Positions 11,521 through 23,857 of a stretch of DNA of 64,000 nucleotides are shown here, piece after piece. The DNA comes from Rhabdornis inornatus (Eukaryota; Chordata; Aves; Passeriformes; Rhabdornithidae), in contig VWZS01004484.1 in NCBI GenBank assembly GCA_013397075.1, forward strand, positions 124,001 through 188,000, read 5' to 3'. The position numbers were made by a program, and so were the translations under genes. Every line of letters begins with the position of its first letter. The first letter of the stretch is position 1. The notes below the pieces were generated by a model, which was not told the origin of the DNA, made no database searches, and was given only the letters and a program-made list of their open reading frames with translations.

Positions 11521-14500
11521 CACAGCCAATACATTGTACCCTTTTTACAGATGAGGGCCTGGGGCCCAAACACAGCAAGACCCTTAGAAACAGAACTTTC
11601 ATCAAAGACCTCAACCGAATACAAACCTCTTTAGGTCATTAACCATATTGCTACTGCTCAGTCTTGCTTTTAACACCAACTGTGGGGCTTTTATTTGTTT
11701 ATTTACTTTTAAAGCAAAACAAATGAAAAAACGCTATAAAATATATTGCTAGTCTACAAATAAAAAAACATTAAACTCAACTTTGTTAATAATATTGATT
11801 TAGGAAGAAGCCATTCAGTACACAATGCCTTGTTGCAATTCATACTTGCCAGTACAAATCTGGTTTCTACCTCTTCACTGCGATAAAACATTCATTGCCA
11901 TCAAGAACATAATTTCCATATAACATATAAAATCATCAGTTCTAATAATTTTCTAGCTGCCTGGGAAATAGAGGCTGTTAATATTCATATTGAATTATAA
12001 GCTTTTCATATAGCCTAAAAAATTACTGTAATGAATGTTTCAATATGTGTGTGATATTGGTTTTCAGTGTATTAAATTATTCAAATTGATTATAGCCAAT
12101 ATGACCTTAATTTATTATATTGCATTATTACAATGTAATTGCTTTCCCCATATTTGGGATACACCTTGATTGCTGATTAAGTCCTGTGAGCTCCCCACAG
12201 CACATGGCAGCAAATGCAGGTGTTTACTGCAGTGTTCCACAAGTGCAGATGTCTGGGAGTGGGGGATGAAGGGTAAAGACCAAATAACATCTTATTTCTA
12301 GGGCTTAGGACAGCACAGAGGTGTCTCTCTCTCCCCCACCTTGTCCCTTTTCCACTGTAGGACCTGAGTTTAGGTGCAGGTACAACTTTTCTTCACTTGG
12401 GATTATGGCAACATGCTGGACAATATTTCACAGTTCCATAAGCCAGAAGGACCACAGCTGACCTTCAGGTGTCATGTACTTGATAAAAACCTCCCATCCT
12501 GTCATTTGTTACAAATCTGATAACATGACTTACTCTGAACTGAACTGAAATGAAATTATTTAGGGCTTGGATAATCAGACTCATCCCAGCGGTGTGTTTG
12601 AACTTCATCTTATAGCAGTGTCATGTCACATAATTATGACAAAACTCTCCTCTTTCCAGTGCTATCTCCTCTGCTGGTGGAAAAGCAGAATAGAATAGAC
12701 TTATACAGCTTGCACTAGGTAACTTATTATATGTTCTTATATAAATGCATTAGATATATACAGATACTATATTTTATGCAGACAAACACTATTCTGATCC
12801 TTCTAAGTTTGCTTTAATAAATAGAATCACTGATAGTTATGTAAACAAAATATTAGCCTTCTGCTACATTACACATTTTCTGAAACATCTCTTAAAATCA
12901 AACTAACACCCTTGTGGCGATATTTTGGAGCTACAAAAACTGAGTCAGACAGTAAACTCTCATTTTTCATTAAAGCAACAGAGCTGTTCTCTTTCATTTT
13001 TCCCAAGAATTTGATCATTATCTTGTCATGGTGATATAAATGCCTTTTCCTACATCCCTTGTCTTCTGTCAGTTTACTTTTATTTAACAAGTTTTCTACC
13101 AACTACTGCTTGCAATGTAAACCCTGATAATCACAAAAACAGGGAATATATTCTGAAAAACAAACAAATGAACGTCACCACTCTCCACCCAAAAACCAAA
13201 ACACCACATACCCAAAAGCCACCAAGGTAGTAAATACATTGGTACTTTACCATCATTTATCCCTTGCCACATTGTATAACTTAAAGCTGAGGCCATTCTT
13301 TGCTAGGACCCCACGAAGTGTTTATCTCTGCTTACCCTGTTTAAGGACATCATCCCATGCACACAGCCTGTAGCTGCAAGTCACAGACCTCGGTAACATC
13401 CACCTTGATTCTATGGAGCACAACATTAACTGTTCTTTCTTACAAAAATACTCCTTTCTTGATCTTTAATTGTGATTTTACTATCTAAAGTTAAAAACCA
13501 CGTGTGGAAATCAGAAGTTGAAAGACGTTTCAGATTTTGTTTCCCTGAAGATGGGCTTGCTTTGTCATTTATGAGTTCTAATAGTGTCAGTCCCTTTAAT
13601 TGAAAGGTTTTGCCAAAGCACCTCCAGTTCCTGTGCATAATTTTATAAATGCCCTTTATTAGTTCCTAAATTCCCTTTCCACTGTGGGTCTGCTTTAGGG
13701 ACTCTGTTAATTATCTAATTTACTTCAAATTCTGACCCCTGGGTTACTGGCAGGAAACCGATTGCCCTTTACCTCTTTTTCTATTAACTGCATACTTAGA
13801 ACTGAAAGAATAAAAATCAACATGAAATGAAATGACACAAAGGTCAGCTGTGGGGGTGGCTTTTTTCTTCCCATGGTATTTGTTCCATGTTAACTTTGGT
13901 TAAACCACAAGGTGGATCTGAAGGCACTGGTGGACTTTGCCAGTGTTTACAGGCAGAGAGGATTCCATAGCCATATATTCTTTATACTGTGGACTTCAAC
14001 AATGTTGAAAGCAGCAGTAGCTATCCAAAACATAATGGGTTTTTTTGGTGTTGTTTTCAATCATTCATTTAAGGAAATAATTTCATGATAATTTATCAGA
14101 GATTAACCATTTTTCTATTTTTTGAAAAAAAACCTGAATAAAACACTCCTAAATCGAAAACAATATCCCATGATCCCAGAAATGAACATGACTAGTTATT
14201 TCTTAAAGCAAACAGCTTACAAATAAGGAAGAAAGTATATTTGTAAAATTAATCTTCAGAGGGAGGTGAGTACTTCTGAGCAAATTGAGGAGGCTCACAT
14301 ACAAGATTTGCAAATAGAAAATGCTATAAAGCATCTGACAAGTTATAAATTAATGACATTTACAGTCTCAGTGAATGCACACGCTCAAATTTAGTGTTAA
14401 CCTATTGAAAAAAAAAAATAGAAAAAAGGAAAGCATCCTGATGTTGTTTTTCACATGGAAGGCAGCATTTGAAAGCTAACTGAAAGCCTTTACAATACAC

Positions 14501-17500
14501 TGAAACAGTTTCTTCTGGACCTCAGATGAGCCCTCTGGGGAAGAAATGAAGGGTAGATAAGGTTTACAAAGGATAGTTTTGATTAAAAATGAATCTTCAA
14601 GAGGAAATTAAAAACAAAAAGTGAATTTACATCTATTGTGGCACAGGTTCACATGAAATGCTGTAAACTGCACTACCAGAAATTAAATGAATAATGGTAA
14701 GAGATTTCAAAACAGAATAGTTTAAAGAACCTGGTTAAGAAATATCATTGAGGCACTTCCTGTGATGAACGCCTGCCAGAGACTCTGACAGAATTCTTCT
14801 GAACCCTTGAGTTTGGAAACATTGCCCTTGTGCTGATTAACGAACTTTGGTCTGGGGGAGCAGGTGTGAAATTGTTACCAGTTGAGATTTCCGACTGGGT
14901 TTTGTTGAACAAATAACAAAAACTTCCAGAGAATCCGAGTGAATTCAGTTTACAAAGCTCCAATCTTGCCTGTGATGCTGTAAGAAAGGATGGCGGATGG
15001 CCACATAAACATGGGGCAGAGTTTTATTTTGCCATTTCTCTTTGTTTCATACCAAAAGGTGAGGCTTACAGGACATATGTAGCTGTGCCAAAACTATTGG
15101 CTGGGAGTATTGCCCTTTGATTCCCCTCTTGAGCACACACACCTCTGTAGGACTGAGCAAAACCTGCATAGTTACATTTCAAGGCTTCTAATGTCTTGAG
15201 GGTATAATTAAGGGCCAGGCACAAAACAGACTGAATCTAAAGGAACCACACTCCAGGAAGGCAGCATTGCTGGGGAAAGAGGAGACAGAGTACAAATGTA
15301 CATCAGCAACAGCCTTGTTCTTTTGCAGCCAGAAAAGAAATGCAAGCTTATCTCAATGGCAGGTACTTAAGACAGTTTTCTTCTAAGAGTGGCTCTTCTC
15401 TTTTTAGAATTCCAAGGGTTTGAGGAGAAAAGATTGGGTGCATTCACTCTATAGGAAAGGCACATGACCTGATAGGATATAAATGCTTTTCCTTCCTACA
15501 TTACAATGCCTGTTTTTCTGAGTAGATGTGACTACAGAAAACTTGAATTAGAAAGATATTGCTTGAGTTCTCAGTACCATCTATAAAATCAACACTAATA
15601 CCTTTTAATTGCTTCTTTTCTCATATGAAGCCACTTCACAAACTGAGCAGATGTGGAACAAGGGAATTAAGGTTTGAATTTCTGCCTTGAGCCACATGGG
15701 TCTTTCATGAGTTGGTCACTTAAACTTATGCATCCAAAATTGCCTAAGGGATTGCAAAATAAATAAACTGCTGCAATTACCTAGCTGTAGAAAGCTTCTT
15801 CCACTTCTCTGGATCAAAATGGTGACTGTGCAAGTTCTCTAGCATTTCTGAGCTTTCTGTAAAGAACTGCAAAATGTTGGATTCCCTGTAAAGACACCTC
15901 TGAAGGAGCAGCAGCAGCTCCATAAAGGAGGATGAGCAGGAGCCGAAGGTGAGCTCAGCCCAGGCTGTGCCCTGACAGCTGGCACCACCTCACAGAGCCT
16001 GAGCAGGGAGAACAGCCATAGGATGGACACAAGAGAGCCTGGCACACCTGTGGCACAGACCAGGGAGGCAGCCAACTCAAATGGAAAAGAACCCGGGGAA
16101 AGGAGAGGGAGGGCTGGCTGCTCAGGGCATTTAAAGCCTACAGCTGCCCTTGGGGCTTTGACAATCCCCAGGTGCATGAGTTTCAGAAGTGGGATGAATT
16201 AAATGGTTGCAATCTAGTCCAATTTGCTCTTTAGCAACACAAAAGGAAGCTGGCCCAATTGCCAGGCTGTCCAGGAGACAGGCAGTAATGAGATGACAAG
16301 AGCTTGGCTGGGGGGGAGAGAGCTCTGCTGGCAGAGCTGTGGGGAAAGGCTTGTGGAGCACCTGCTCCCAGCATGGCTGGCTCCAGCTGCCACATCCACA
16401 ACATGTTTATATGCAGCAGCCTTCCTCCTGAAAGGAGCAAAACAATCACACACAATATTTCCCAGGCATGATGTTTCTTTTAAATATTTAAAAGCAGCAG
16501 AAAGAAACCATCAGAAAATCAAGGAAATGAAACATAGCTACCAAGATACAACTATGACTTTATACGCTGAAGATGCAAATTTGCTGTGTGGATATGATAA
16601 AACAGTTCACTGGGTTTTAAGAAATAACTTCCTTCTGACTGCATAGGACTGTGCTGTCAGGGAATATATTAAAAAATATTCAGGTACGGTAAGTTTGGTG
16701 CACATAAATAAGGATAAAGACATGTCAATACATACATGTAACCCTTATTGCTACATGCTAAGCCAACAAGATGTTGGGTAAATCATGCTTTTACCTGCAT
16801 TGCCATTACCACAAAGAAAAAAATATATGGAAAACACTTAATGTCTCTCCAATTCTATCTCTGCCTACTGGTATCTAGTACAGATCTTGTGAAGTAAAAG
16901 TATTATGTTTTATGGAAAAATTAACTTATTTTTCAATGTGAAAGGCAGAAGCAAATGGAATTTTAAAGCCCTTTTTGCTGAAAAAATATCCCTAATTGTT
17001 TGTCCCCATTAAAATGTATCACTGGCAAACTTAAGAACAGTTTTTATAAGCTATTCATATTATATTATCTGTCCTTTCCAATACTCACAAAGAATTGTCA
17101 CAAGCTCAACTTTTGGGTACATGACAGAGGCAGAGTAATATTACCATTAATTACTGTAATTAATGCAAATTATGCAAAACCAGTAAAACTCAATTACCAA
17201 AGAAATAATAACCTTTAAACTGAAAATACAACAGCAAATGCAGAAGTTCAACTCGTAATGGCTTAATTGTGACAGAAAGAATGCTGAGCAATGTTTAGAT
17301 TTTGTTTCTACATGCTAAAGCAGCTAATAAGCAGCATAGATTTATAGATTGCTAATATATGAACATAGTATAGGAAGTGGTATTCTATGAAGCTGCTCAT
17401 AGACCATTTGTTTTATAGGATGTGGTATTATTATTTAAACCAGCAGTTTTAAAAAGCAGTGCACAGTGTATTTCTCACAGAGGAAAACAGTCTGGCTTAA

Positions 17501-17802
17501 TCCCTGTTTGAATGGAAAAACTCCACTCTCCCGTGTTTTAAATCAATAAAGTAGGCTATTCTTACAAAATTACTAGAGTTTCATGAAGCCCTAACTTCAC
17601 ACACAACATGCCCAACATGTTAGTAGTGTTGAGGGGTTTTGGTGGGTGCTTAAAATTCTAATCTAGATTCATTACAACCTCTAGTCTCCGGTGTCAGAAA
17701 TCTTATGTGATTATATCGTGTCAATTGCATGAGGAAAAAGGCATTTCTTTGGAGAGGCACCATTTAAATTCCCTTTCCAATCTATTTTCCCATGTAATGT
17801 AC
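11521..17802. other. non-coding stretch, no gene recognised
   Basis: AT-rich unique sequence. It includes an A/C-rich patch at about 13158-13205, a GC-richer patch at about 15890-16460 and a cluster of homeodomain- and octamer-type motifs at 17146-17179. The GC-richer patch gives overlapping open frames on both strands with no family resemblance. Nothing else is supported. Confidence 0.6.
17146..17179. promoter_or_regulatory. TAATTA palindrome next to octamer-type motifs
   Basis: ATTAATTA, a 3-bp spacer and TAATTAAT form an inverted repeat at 17146-17164 made of homeodomain core sites. It overlaps the octamer ATGCAAAT at 17163-17170. A second octamer-like ATGCAAAA follows at 17172-17179. POU and homeodomain factors bind these sequences. 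The arrangement is seen in the sequence; regulatory activity is inferred and untested. Confidence 0.25.
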
Positions 17803-17892
17803 CATGAGCAACCTGCTCCAAAGAAGGTGTCCCTGTCCATTGGTATGAGCTGGTCTTTGAGGTTCCTTCCAAACCAAGCCATTCTATGATCC
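17803..17892 (+). mobile_element. CR1 LINE, 3'-end fragment
   Basis: The segment reads like the end of a CR1 non-LTR retrotransposon. GAGCAACCTG begins at 17806, GTGTCCCTG follows, and then comes the terminal block TTCCTTCCAAACCAAGCC with ATTCTATGAT at 17881-17890. CR1 copies in birds are usually 5'-truncated and end in short ATTCTATG-type repeats. Only one imperfect unit is left here. Upstream of about 17800 the match is lost, so the copy is a very short truncated fragment with no reverse transcriptase. The assignment rests on remembered consensus sequence rather than an alignment. Confidence 0.8.
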
Positions 17893-20800
17893 TTTAACAG
17901 TACATGTGCTTTTCCCTGAAATTCAGGAGACAATGGCTTATATCAGTTGAAAATACAATTTTCTGTTTAACTGAGGGCAAACACTGTTGTCTTCAAGGGT
18001 GTGTTAAATGGTGATCACATATTGTAAAATACCAGATATCCTGAAAAATCTGACAACTGTGAATATTACAAAATTCTGTGGAGTATAAGCAGAGGCCAGG
18101 TAGGAGAATGCTGCTGGTAAAAGGCAGCTACTTTCTAATGAGTATAAATATTTAGGTAATGTACATTTTAAAGTAAAATATGGTGTACATAGGTATATGC
18201 CTAAATAATAATTACAGGTGAAAAAAAATTCCCTATCAGATATGTGCCTATTGAGGATCAAGTTCCATACCAGATCTAAGTAATATAGAGATGGTATTGA
18301 CTGTAGACCCAACTTGGAGGTATGGTTCATGAGTTGCTGCCTGGAAGGAAAATCCATCAACTTTAAAATTTATTTTTATGTTTTAACAAAAAACATGGGA
18401 AAAATTAAAGGCTTGATTCTGTGCCTTCTCTGAAGGTTGGATTACCCCTTCTTTTCCCTTACATTGAGTTTAAAACACCTTATATCAAGCTCTGTAGGTA
18501 CAGTTTCATGACACTTGGAAACCAGTTGGATCATTCATTTTCCTAAATCCAAGAATGCCTATAAAGTGTTCACAAGATCATTGCTCAAGCCTTCTATTAA
18601 ATATTTTGTGTCGTATTGTTTTATTCTAACTGACTCTAAGTGTGATCACAATGCTGAATTTCTTTTGTTGAATAGGAGCTCAAGAATGTTCACTTTATAA
18701 TATGAACAGTTTTTGTGAACAGCCTGTTTAAAAGATTTTTTTTAAGACTATTTCTTGGTTATTTTATTTGGTTGGTTGGATTTTTTTTCGTTGATAAGAA
18801 AAGTTTAAAGGCATGAGAAAAAAACTTTCAATTGGCTCATTTGAGAAAATGAAGCAAAAAGGCAGCCTTGGCACACTGAGCCCAGACATTGCCAGTGTAG
18901 TAAGCAAAAGTGAAACCAGAGTAAATGCCAAATGAACAGGTGGGATAAAGCTAAAATAAAATGTTTGTTGGTCTGTAATGACAGGTATTACTCCTTGCAC
19001 CTAACCTGCAAAATTGCTTCTGTTTATCCTTACACTTTGCAGGATTAAATTTCCTTATTTTATATTACCACATGTTTGAGTTTTGCTTTTTTAGAAATAT
19101 ACACAAGTTTCTGTAGCTTGAGCTGTAATTGCAGAAGAAAAATGGGGCGAGCAGTCACACTCATGCCAACATCCCTTTAGCCAGCAGGAAAGGAATATGT
19201 ACCCTGTACAACCTATAAGCAAAACCCAGCAGCCCAAGCCAGCAGCCTGGAGCTGGATTTTTAGCACTTTTCTACTGTTTTTCACCAAGCTGCCTACCTG
19301 CACTTTAACACACTCATGCCAATGACACTGCACTCCCATTCCTGGCCAGTGGAAACACCCATAACTCCACTCACCCACCCTTGTGTGCTCCCACATGACA
19401 ATAATAATGACTTAAAGTCCCAAAATCATGAAGTTCTCTTAGAAATCACTAATACATGCATACTTTCTGAAATTATGTGATCTGAAGAACACAGAATGTT
19501 CTAGGATGGCTTTAAAAATGCACTGTTAGGAGTTTTTGTGTACTAGTATTACTCCAGTGTTAGCAGTTCTTGGACACTGTGTGATTGTTATGGCAGGAAC
19601 ATGCTTTTGGAACAGCCAAGTCAGGCAGGAAAACGCTCTCAATAGAGAGAGCTCTGGCCCTGTGCCACTGTGATGATGTCCCCTGGCAGGGGCAGTGCCA
19701 CCTGCAGCTGCTCTGCCTTGCCCAGCCTCACACACAGCTGGCCTGGAGCTGCCAGTGAGGAGCCACCACAGCCAATGCAGCACTTACAGCCCTTACAGTA
19801 CACCCCTCCTGTAATATCTGTTGGTATAATTCCTATTACAGCTTGTCTTACCCTGCTGAGAGCTATAAAACTCCACTTGGTAATATTTTTAGGGCCCTGT
19901 TACAAATCCAGACCAAGTAAATAACAAATAACTGAAAGTAAAGGCCACCCAACAGCAGTTTCCTCCTGATGCAGCGCTTCACTCCTGAGATAATGTCCAT
20001 ATCACACAAAAACATTGCTTTCCTTGACGTGGAAAATGGGAATTTTAGCAGCAGTAACATAACTGCATAAGCTCAAAGACTGCACTGCCTCCCACTCAAA
20101 CATGTTCCTTGCATGCTCAGAACCCCCACCCAGCAAAACAACATTCAGATGGTTTAGATTAACAAGCATTTCAGTTTTTTCAAAATGACAGAGATATTCT
20201 GCAATGAAGATTGATAATAAAACAAGTGGTTCATACCTGGAAGAAAATATATACCGTATTTTCAGTTTCAGCAATCTCTATTTCATCATTTCAGACAATT
20301 AAATAAAGTAATTTTCATCATAACCACAGAATTTTAGTCTCATCTATTCTATGCTTTAAATGACAGTATAAAACTTAATGTTTTGCACCTGTTTTTTATC
20401 TGTTAATAAAGTTCTATCTTGTTTTTCTTCTCTGATTCTGATAAAAATATGATTTTAACAAAAATCCAAATTTAAGAAAAAAAATTTTAAAAACCCACAA
20501 AATGCCCCCCACACTCAAATCCACAAACAAAACAAAATTTCCCCTCAGTTTTATTCAGAATTTTGAGATTTGATAATCCGTTACTCCTCACTGCTTTTGG
20601 AAAATTATTTATCCCTTTTTTCTCCTTCCCTGGGGAAAAGAAAAGCTTTTCAAGTATAACTAAATTTTCAATTTTGCCTCTTAAGAAAACACAGGAAGGA
20701 AACTAATATTTCTGCTGGCTCTTTTAGGAGACAAAAGAATTATAATGGACTTTTTTTTTTTTAAGACTGCAGAAAAGTCAAAGTTTATTTGCACACTCCA

Positions 20801-23376
20801 CCAATTTAACTGCAGGCATAATTTGATCAATGCAGGACAACAAAAATGTTGTTGAGTGGCTGCATTAAAGGAAATGAACATAAACAATAAAACCAATGCA
20901 ACCTTTGATGATTGGAGTAGCCTCCACACCAGATCACAACCCTAAAGCCTTCTTGGGACATTCCTAACAGCCAACTTTGGTACATTTTAGTTACCCAGGA
21001 TATGCACAAGTGTCATGATTACCTGCTAGGCGTTTAATCTGCCTTCCAAAATAAAATGTTCTTCATCAGAACCAGATCTGCTGAAATGGTAGCAGAAATC
21101 ACCAGTATTTTCCAATCATTTAATTTTCATTTTACCAAAATGAGATGCAGTTTGTAATGATCTGGTGTGAGTACAGACTGATCAAGCTAATCTAGCAAAA
21201 ACATAGTTCAGTTTGGAGAGGCAAGCAAAACAAAAAGCTAAATATCAATACTCTTCTGTTCCTGGAAAAGGAGCTTGGCTTTAGTGTTATCACAATTAGG
21301 AAAAATTGGCTACTTTGGAGGTTTTATGTCCTGGGAACACCCAGCTGGAAATGCAATAAAGTTTTCTCATTTTTTTACCTACTGAGGATCTGATTCTCTC
21401 TTTGTATGTGTCATGTAAGAGTGTATCATTAGTATTACTACTAGGCCCCAAGAATGCACCATATGGAGCTGGTAAATGGAGCTGTACCTTTTAGACAAAT
21501 ATGTGGTAGTGGGGAGAAGTGTATAACTATTAATATATGGGATATTGATTTTTTATTAACTAAAACCAGTTGCAGTTTTCCTATGCATAAAGTATCAGAG
21601 CTGACCCTCATCAGTTTGTATCTTCCTTGCTATTGATACAGAAATAAGCAACAAGCTACAAAGCAGCATATTTAAAACCAAAGACTAAAACAATCTGAGA
21701 GCTCACCTGGCAGAAATTGCTGACATCCTCCCTTCTTAAAACAAAAATATTTAATAAAGTCACTATTGGCTTCAGAGAATCTCCAGCCTACATCTACACC
21801 ACACACAGGTTGTCATAGAAACAAGAGGTTCAGGATCATTTGACATTTTATGAAGACAATTTAAAGCCATTTTACACAGAGAAAAAAAATGAGAAATCTA
21901 AGCTACTTTTCCAATTTTACAATTAAAGGAGTCAATGCCAGAAACTCAAGCAGCTCTTGCTGCTTTGTCTCTGAGAGCACAGTGACAACCAAAGGATGAG
22001 CAGGATCATTAGCACATGATGCTGTTCTTGACTCTGATTTAAATTCACCTGTACAATACACATAACACAATAAAAAGGATGCCTGATTATATACAAAATT
22101 GCATGTAAGGGTCTGCAGAAATGTGAGACACAAAAGGGAGCAGGAGCCACTCCCTGAGCACTTCATTCTTAGTAGGGAAGCAGAGCCTCAGTATTTATAA
22201 ACTGACACTGGAATAACACTGTTGAATTATTTTGTCACAAATAAATAGAAAATTATTCATGAAGATAAAAAGACTGACACAGATTTCTAACCTTGGAGGG
22301 AGGTTGAATCCTACAGATATTTTAAACCTGATCTTTCAAGAAAAAAAGTTTAGTCATATTAAAGAGAATCTTTCTCATCTTGTTATGAATAAAATTATGT
22401 ACATTATAAAAAGTCTTAATATTGTAACAAGGCATCTTTTTGTAGTCCATCTGAATGGATGCTCATGTGAGAAGAAATTAAATACCACAGAAAGAGGCAA
22501 TCTCAGACCCAAATGAAGGATTTTATTTTTTCTAGTAAAAAGAGAAGCTCTTTTCTATTACTGCATAAGTAGCTGCAGCATCAGTGACAACCTAAAATAA
22601 TGGCAAATAAATAGCAGAAGTGTAAATCTGGGAAAAAAACACAAGAGATATTCAAGCTAGAAAGTTGATTAAAGGATGAAAAAATGGTTTTATGCTGCTT
22701 TAAATATTAAAAATTTCAAAAGCAGGCAGATTAATAGTGCTTAAAAACGCATTCTTTTTTGTTCCTTTTCATAGCATCCACACAGTCATAGTGGATCAGA
22801 ATAATGCCATGCAATATTTACAGCATTACTTTGCAGTGTACCTTTTCTTAAATGGCACACTATCTACCCTGTTGTTTATAAAATGAAAAATGCCTCTATT
22901 ACATTCAGCCAACTATTCTTTGTGTGTGCAGTATAAAGGACAGAAATTTTCCCCAGAGCAATTTTAGATTCTCAGCAAATCATTTAAACTCTTTATATTG
23001 TATTAAGGGCTATATCTGCAACATCATCTCTTATTAATTTTAAAATTAACTTGTTTAGTAAATTCATATTTACTGCAGGAACTTCATGTCATCTGTGTGG
23101 AAGAATGAGCTTATTCTCAAATTTTCTTACAGTTGCTATCTCTGCTGGAAGTTGAAAAGGCAAGATAATTTCAGGACTGGGAATAGAATGTATCAATTTT
23201 TGTTATAAAGCTCCTGAAACTTCTACTGCTTTGTCCTTTGATAGCTCTCTCTTCGCTGCAGTAAGTACATAGTTACATCCTGGTGATTTTCGAGGTAAAA
23301 TTGCACCATGTTATTTATTTATTGAATAAACTACATCTCTGAAAGCCCAGGGATACACAGGCGCTCAAACAGGAGC
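17893..23376. other. non-coding stretch, no gene recognised
   Basis: Unique AT-rich sequence with a GC-richer patch at about 19640-19780 and an A/C-rich patch near 20466-20540. An 11-bp poly-T lies near 20751. No exon, RNA gene or transposon was recognised. Confidence 0.6.
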
Positions 23377-23857
23377 TGTAGTGGCGGAGGAATTCAGCTG
23401 AGGAGCTCTGTCAGCTCTGCACATCGGGGTATCCAAACGAGGCCTTGCCATCCGCCTGTTCTGCAGTTTCCATACATCTGACCACAGTGCCCTGGAGTTT
23501 TCTCCGTTTCCTTCTTCTGGTGCAGCCTGTGGCAGTTTTGAAGATGGGCACACGGCAGAACACAGCGAGTCCACGTGACATGGGCAGGGTTTATTGATGG
23601 GAGCCCCATTCCACGGGGGCCTCCAAATTCCGCGCTTCAACATTTGATTGGTCGAGGCCTGAACAGCGCCCGGCTGGCTGGCCAATGGCATGGCTGCATT
23701 CAGGATTGAATGGGATTGGCTGGGATCCCCTGCTTGAGTTCAAATCCAGCCAATCAGTGCCTGCCCCGGGGAGCTGTTCCCTTCTGGTCGATAATGCACT
23801 GGGCTGCTCCGGGTGGGTGTGCCATGGCCAGTTCATCTGTGCAGCTCCGTCACAACA
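23377..23857 (-). mobile_element. solo LTR of an endogenous retrovirus, CpG-rich copy
   Basis: On the minus strand the element starts TGTTGTGACGGAG and ends CTCCGCCACTACA, an imperfect inverted terminal repeat (11 of 13 positions) with the canonical TG...CA ends. It carries an AATAAA signal (minus strand, 23590-23595) and four CCAAT-box cores: minus-strand at 23647-23651 and 23715-23719, plus-strand at 23682-23686 and 23750-23754. A CACGTG E-box lies at 23572-23577. This is the U3-R-U5 layout of an LTR about 481 bp long. No gag, pol or env sequence is adjacent and no target-site duplication is visible. I count about 18 CpG dinucleotides, far above the surroundings. It is related to the LTR at 46947-47281. 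The family name is not determined. Confidence 0.72.
23590..23595 (-). promoter_or_regulatory. LTR polyadenylation signal AATAAA
   Basis: TTTATT on the plus strand reads AATAAA in the LTR orientation and marks the R region of the 23.4-kb LTR. The position is conserved in the related LTR at 47012-47017. Confidence 0.6.

Noticed and set aside
15890..16460. GC-richer patch as a possible exon cluster
   Set aside because: Open frames overlap on both strands, no consistent splice sites are evident, and no protein family is recognisable.
23365..23691. 108-codon minus-strand open frame
   Set aside because: Covers U3-R-U5 of the 23.4-kb LTR; GC-rich LTR sequence commonly lacks stops. It is not a retroviral protein.
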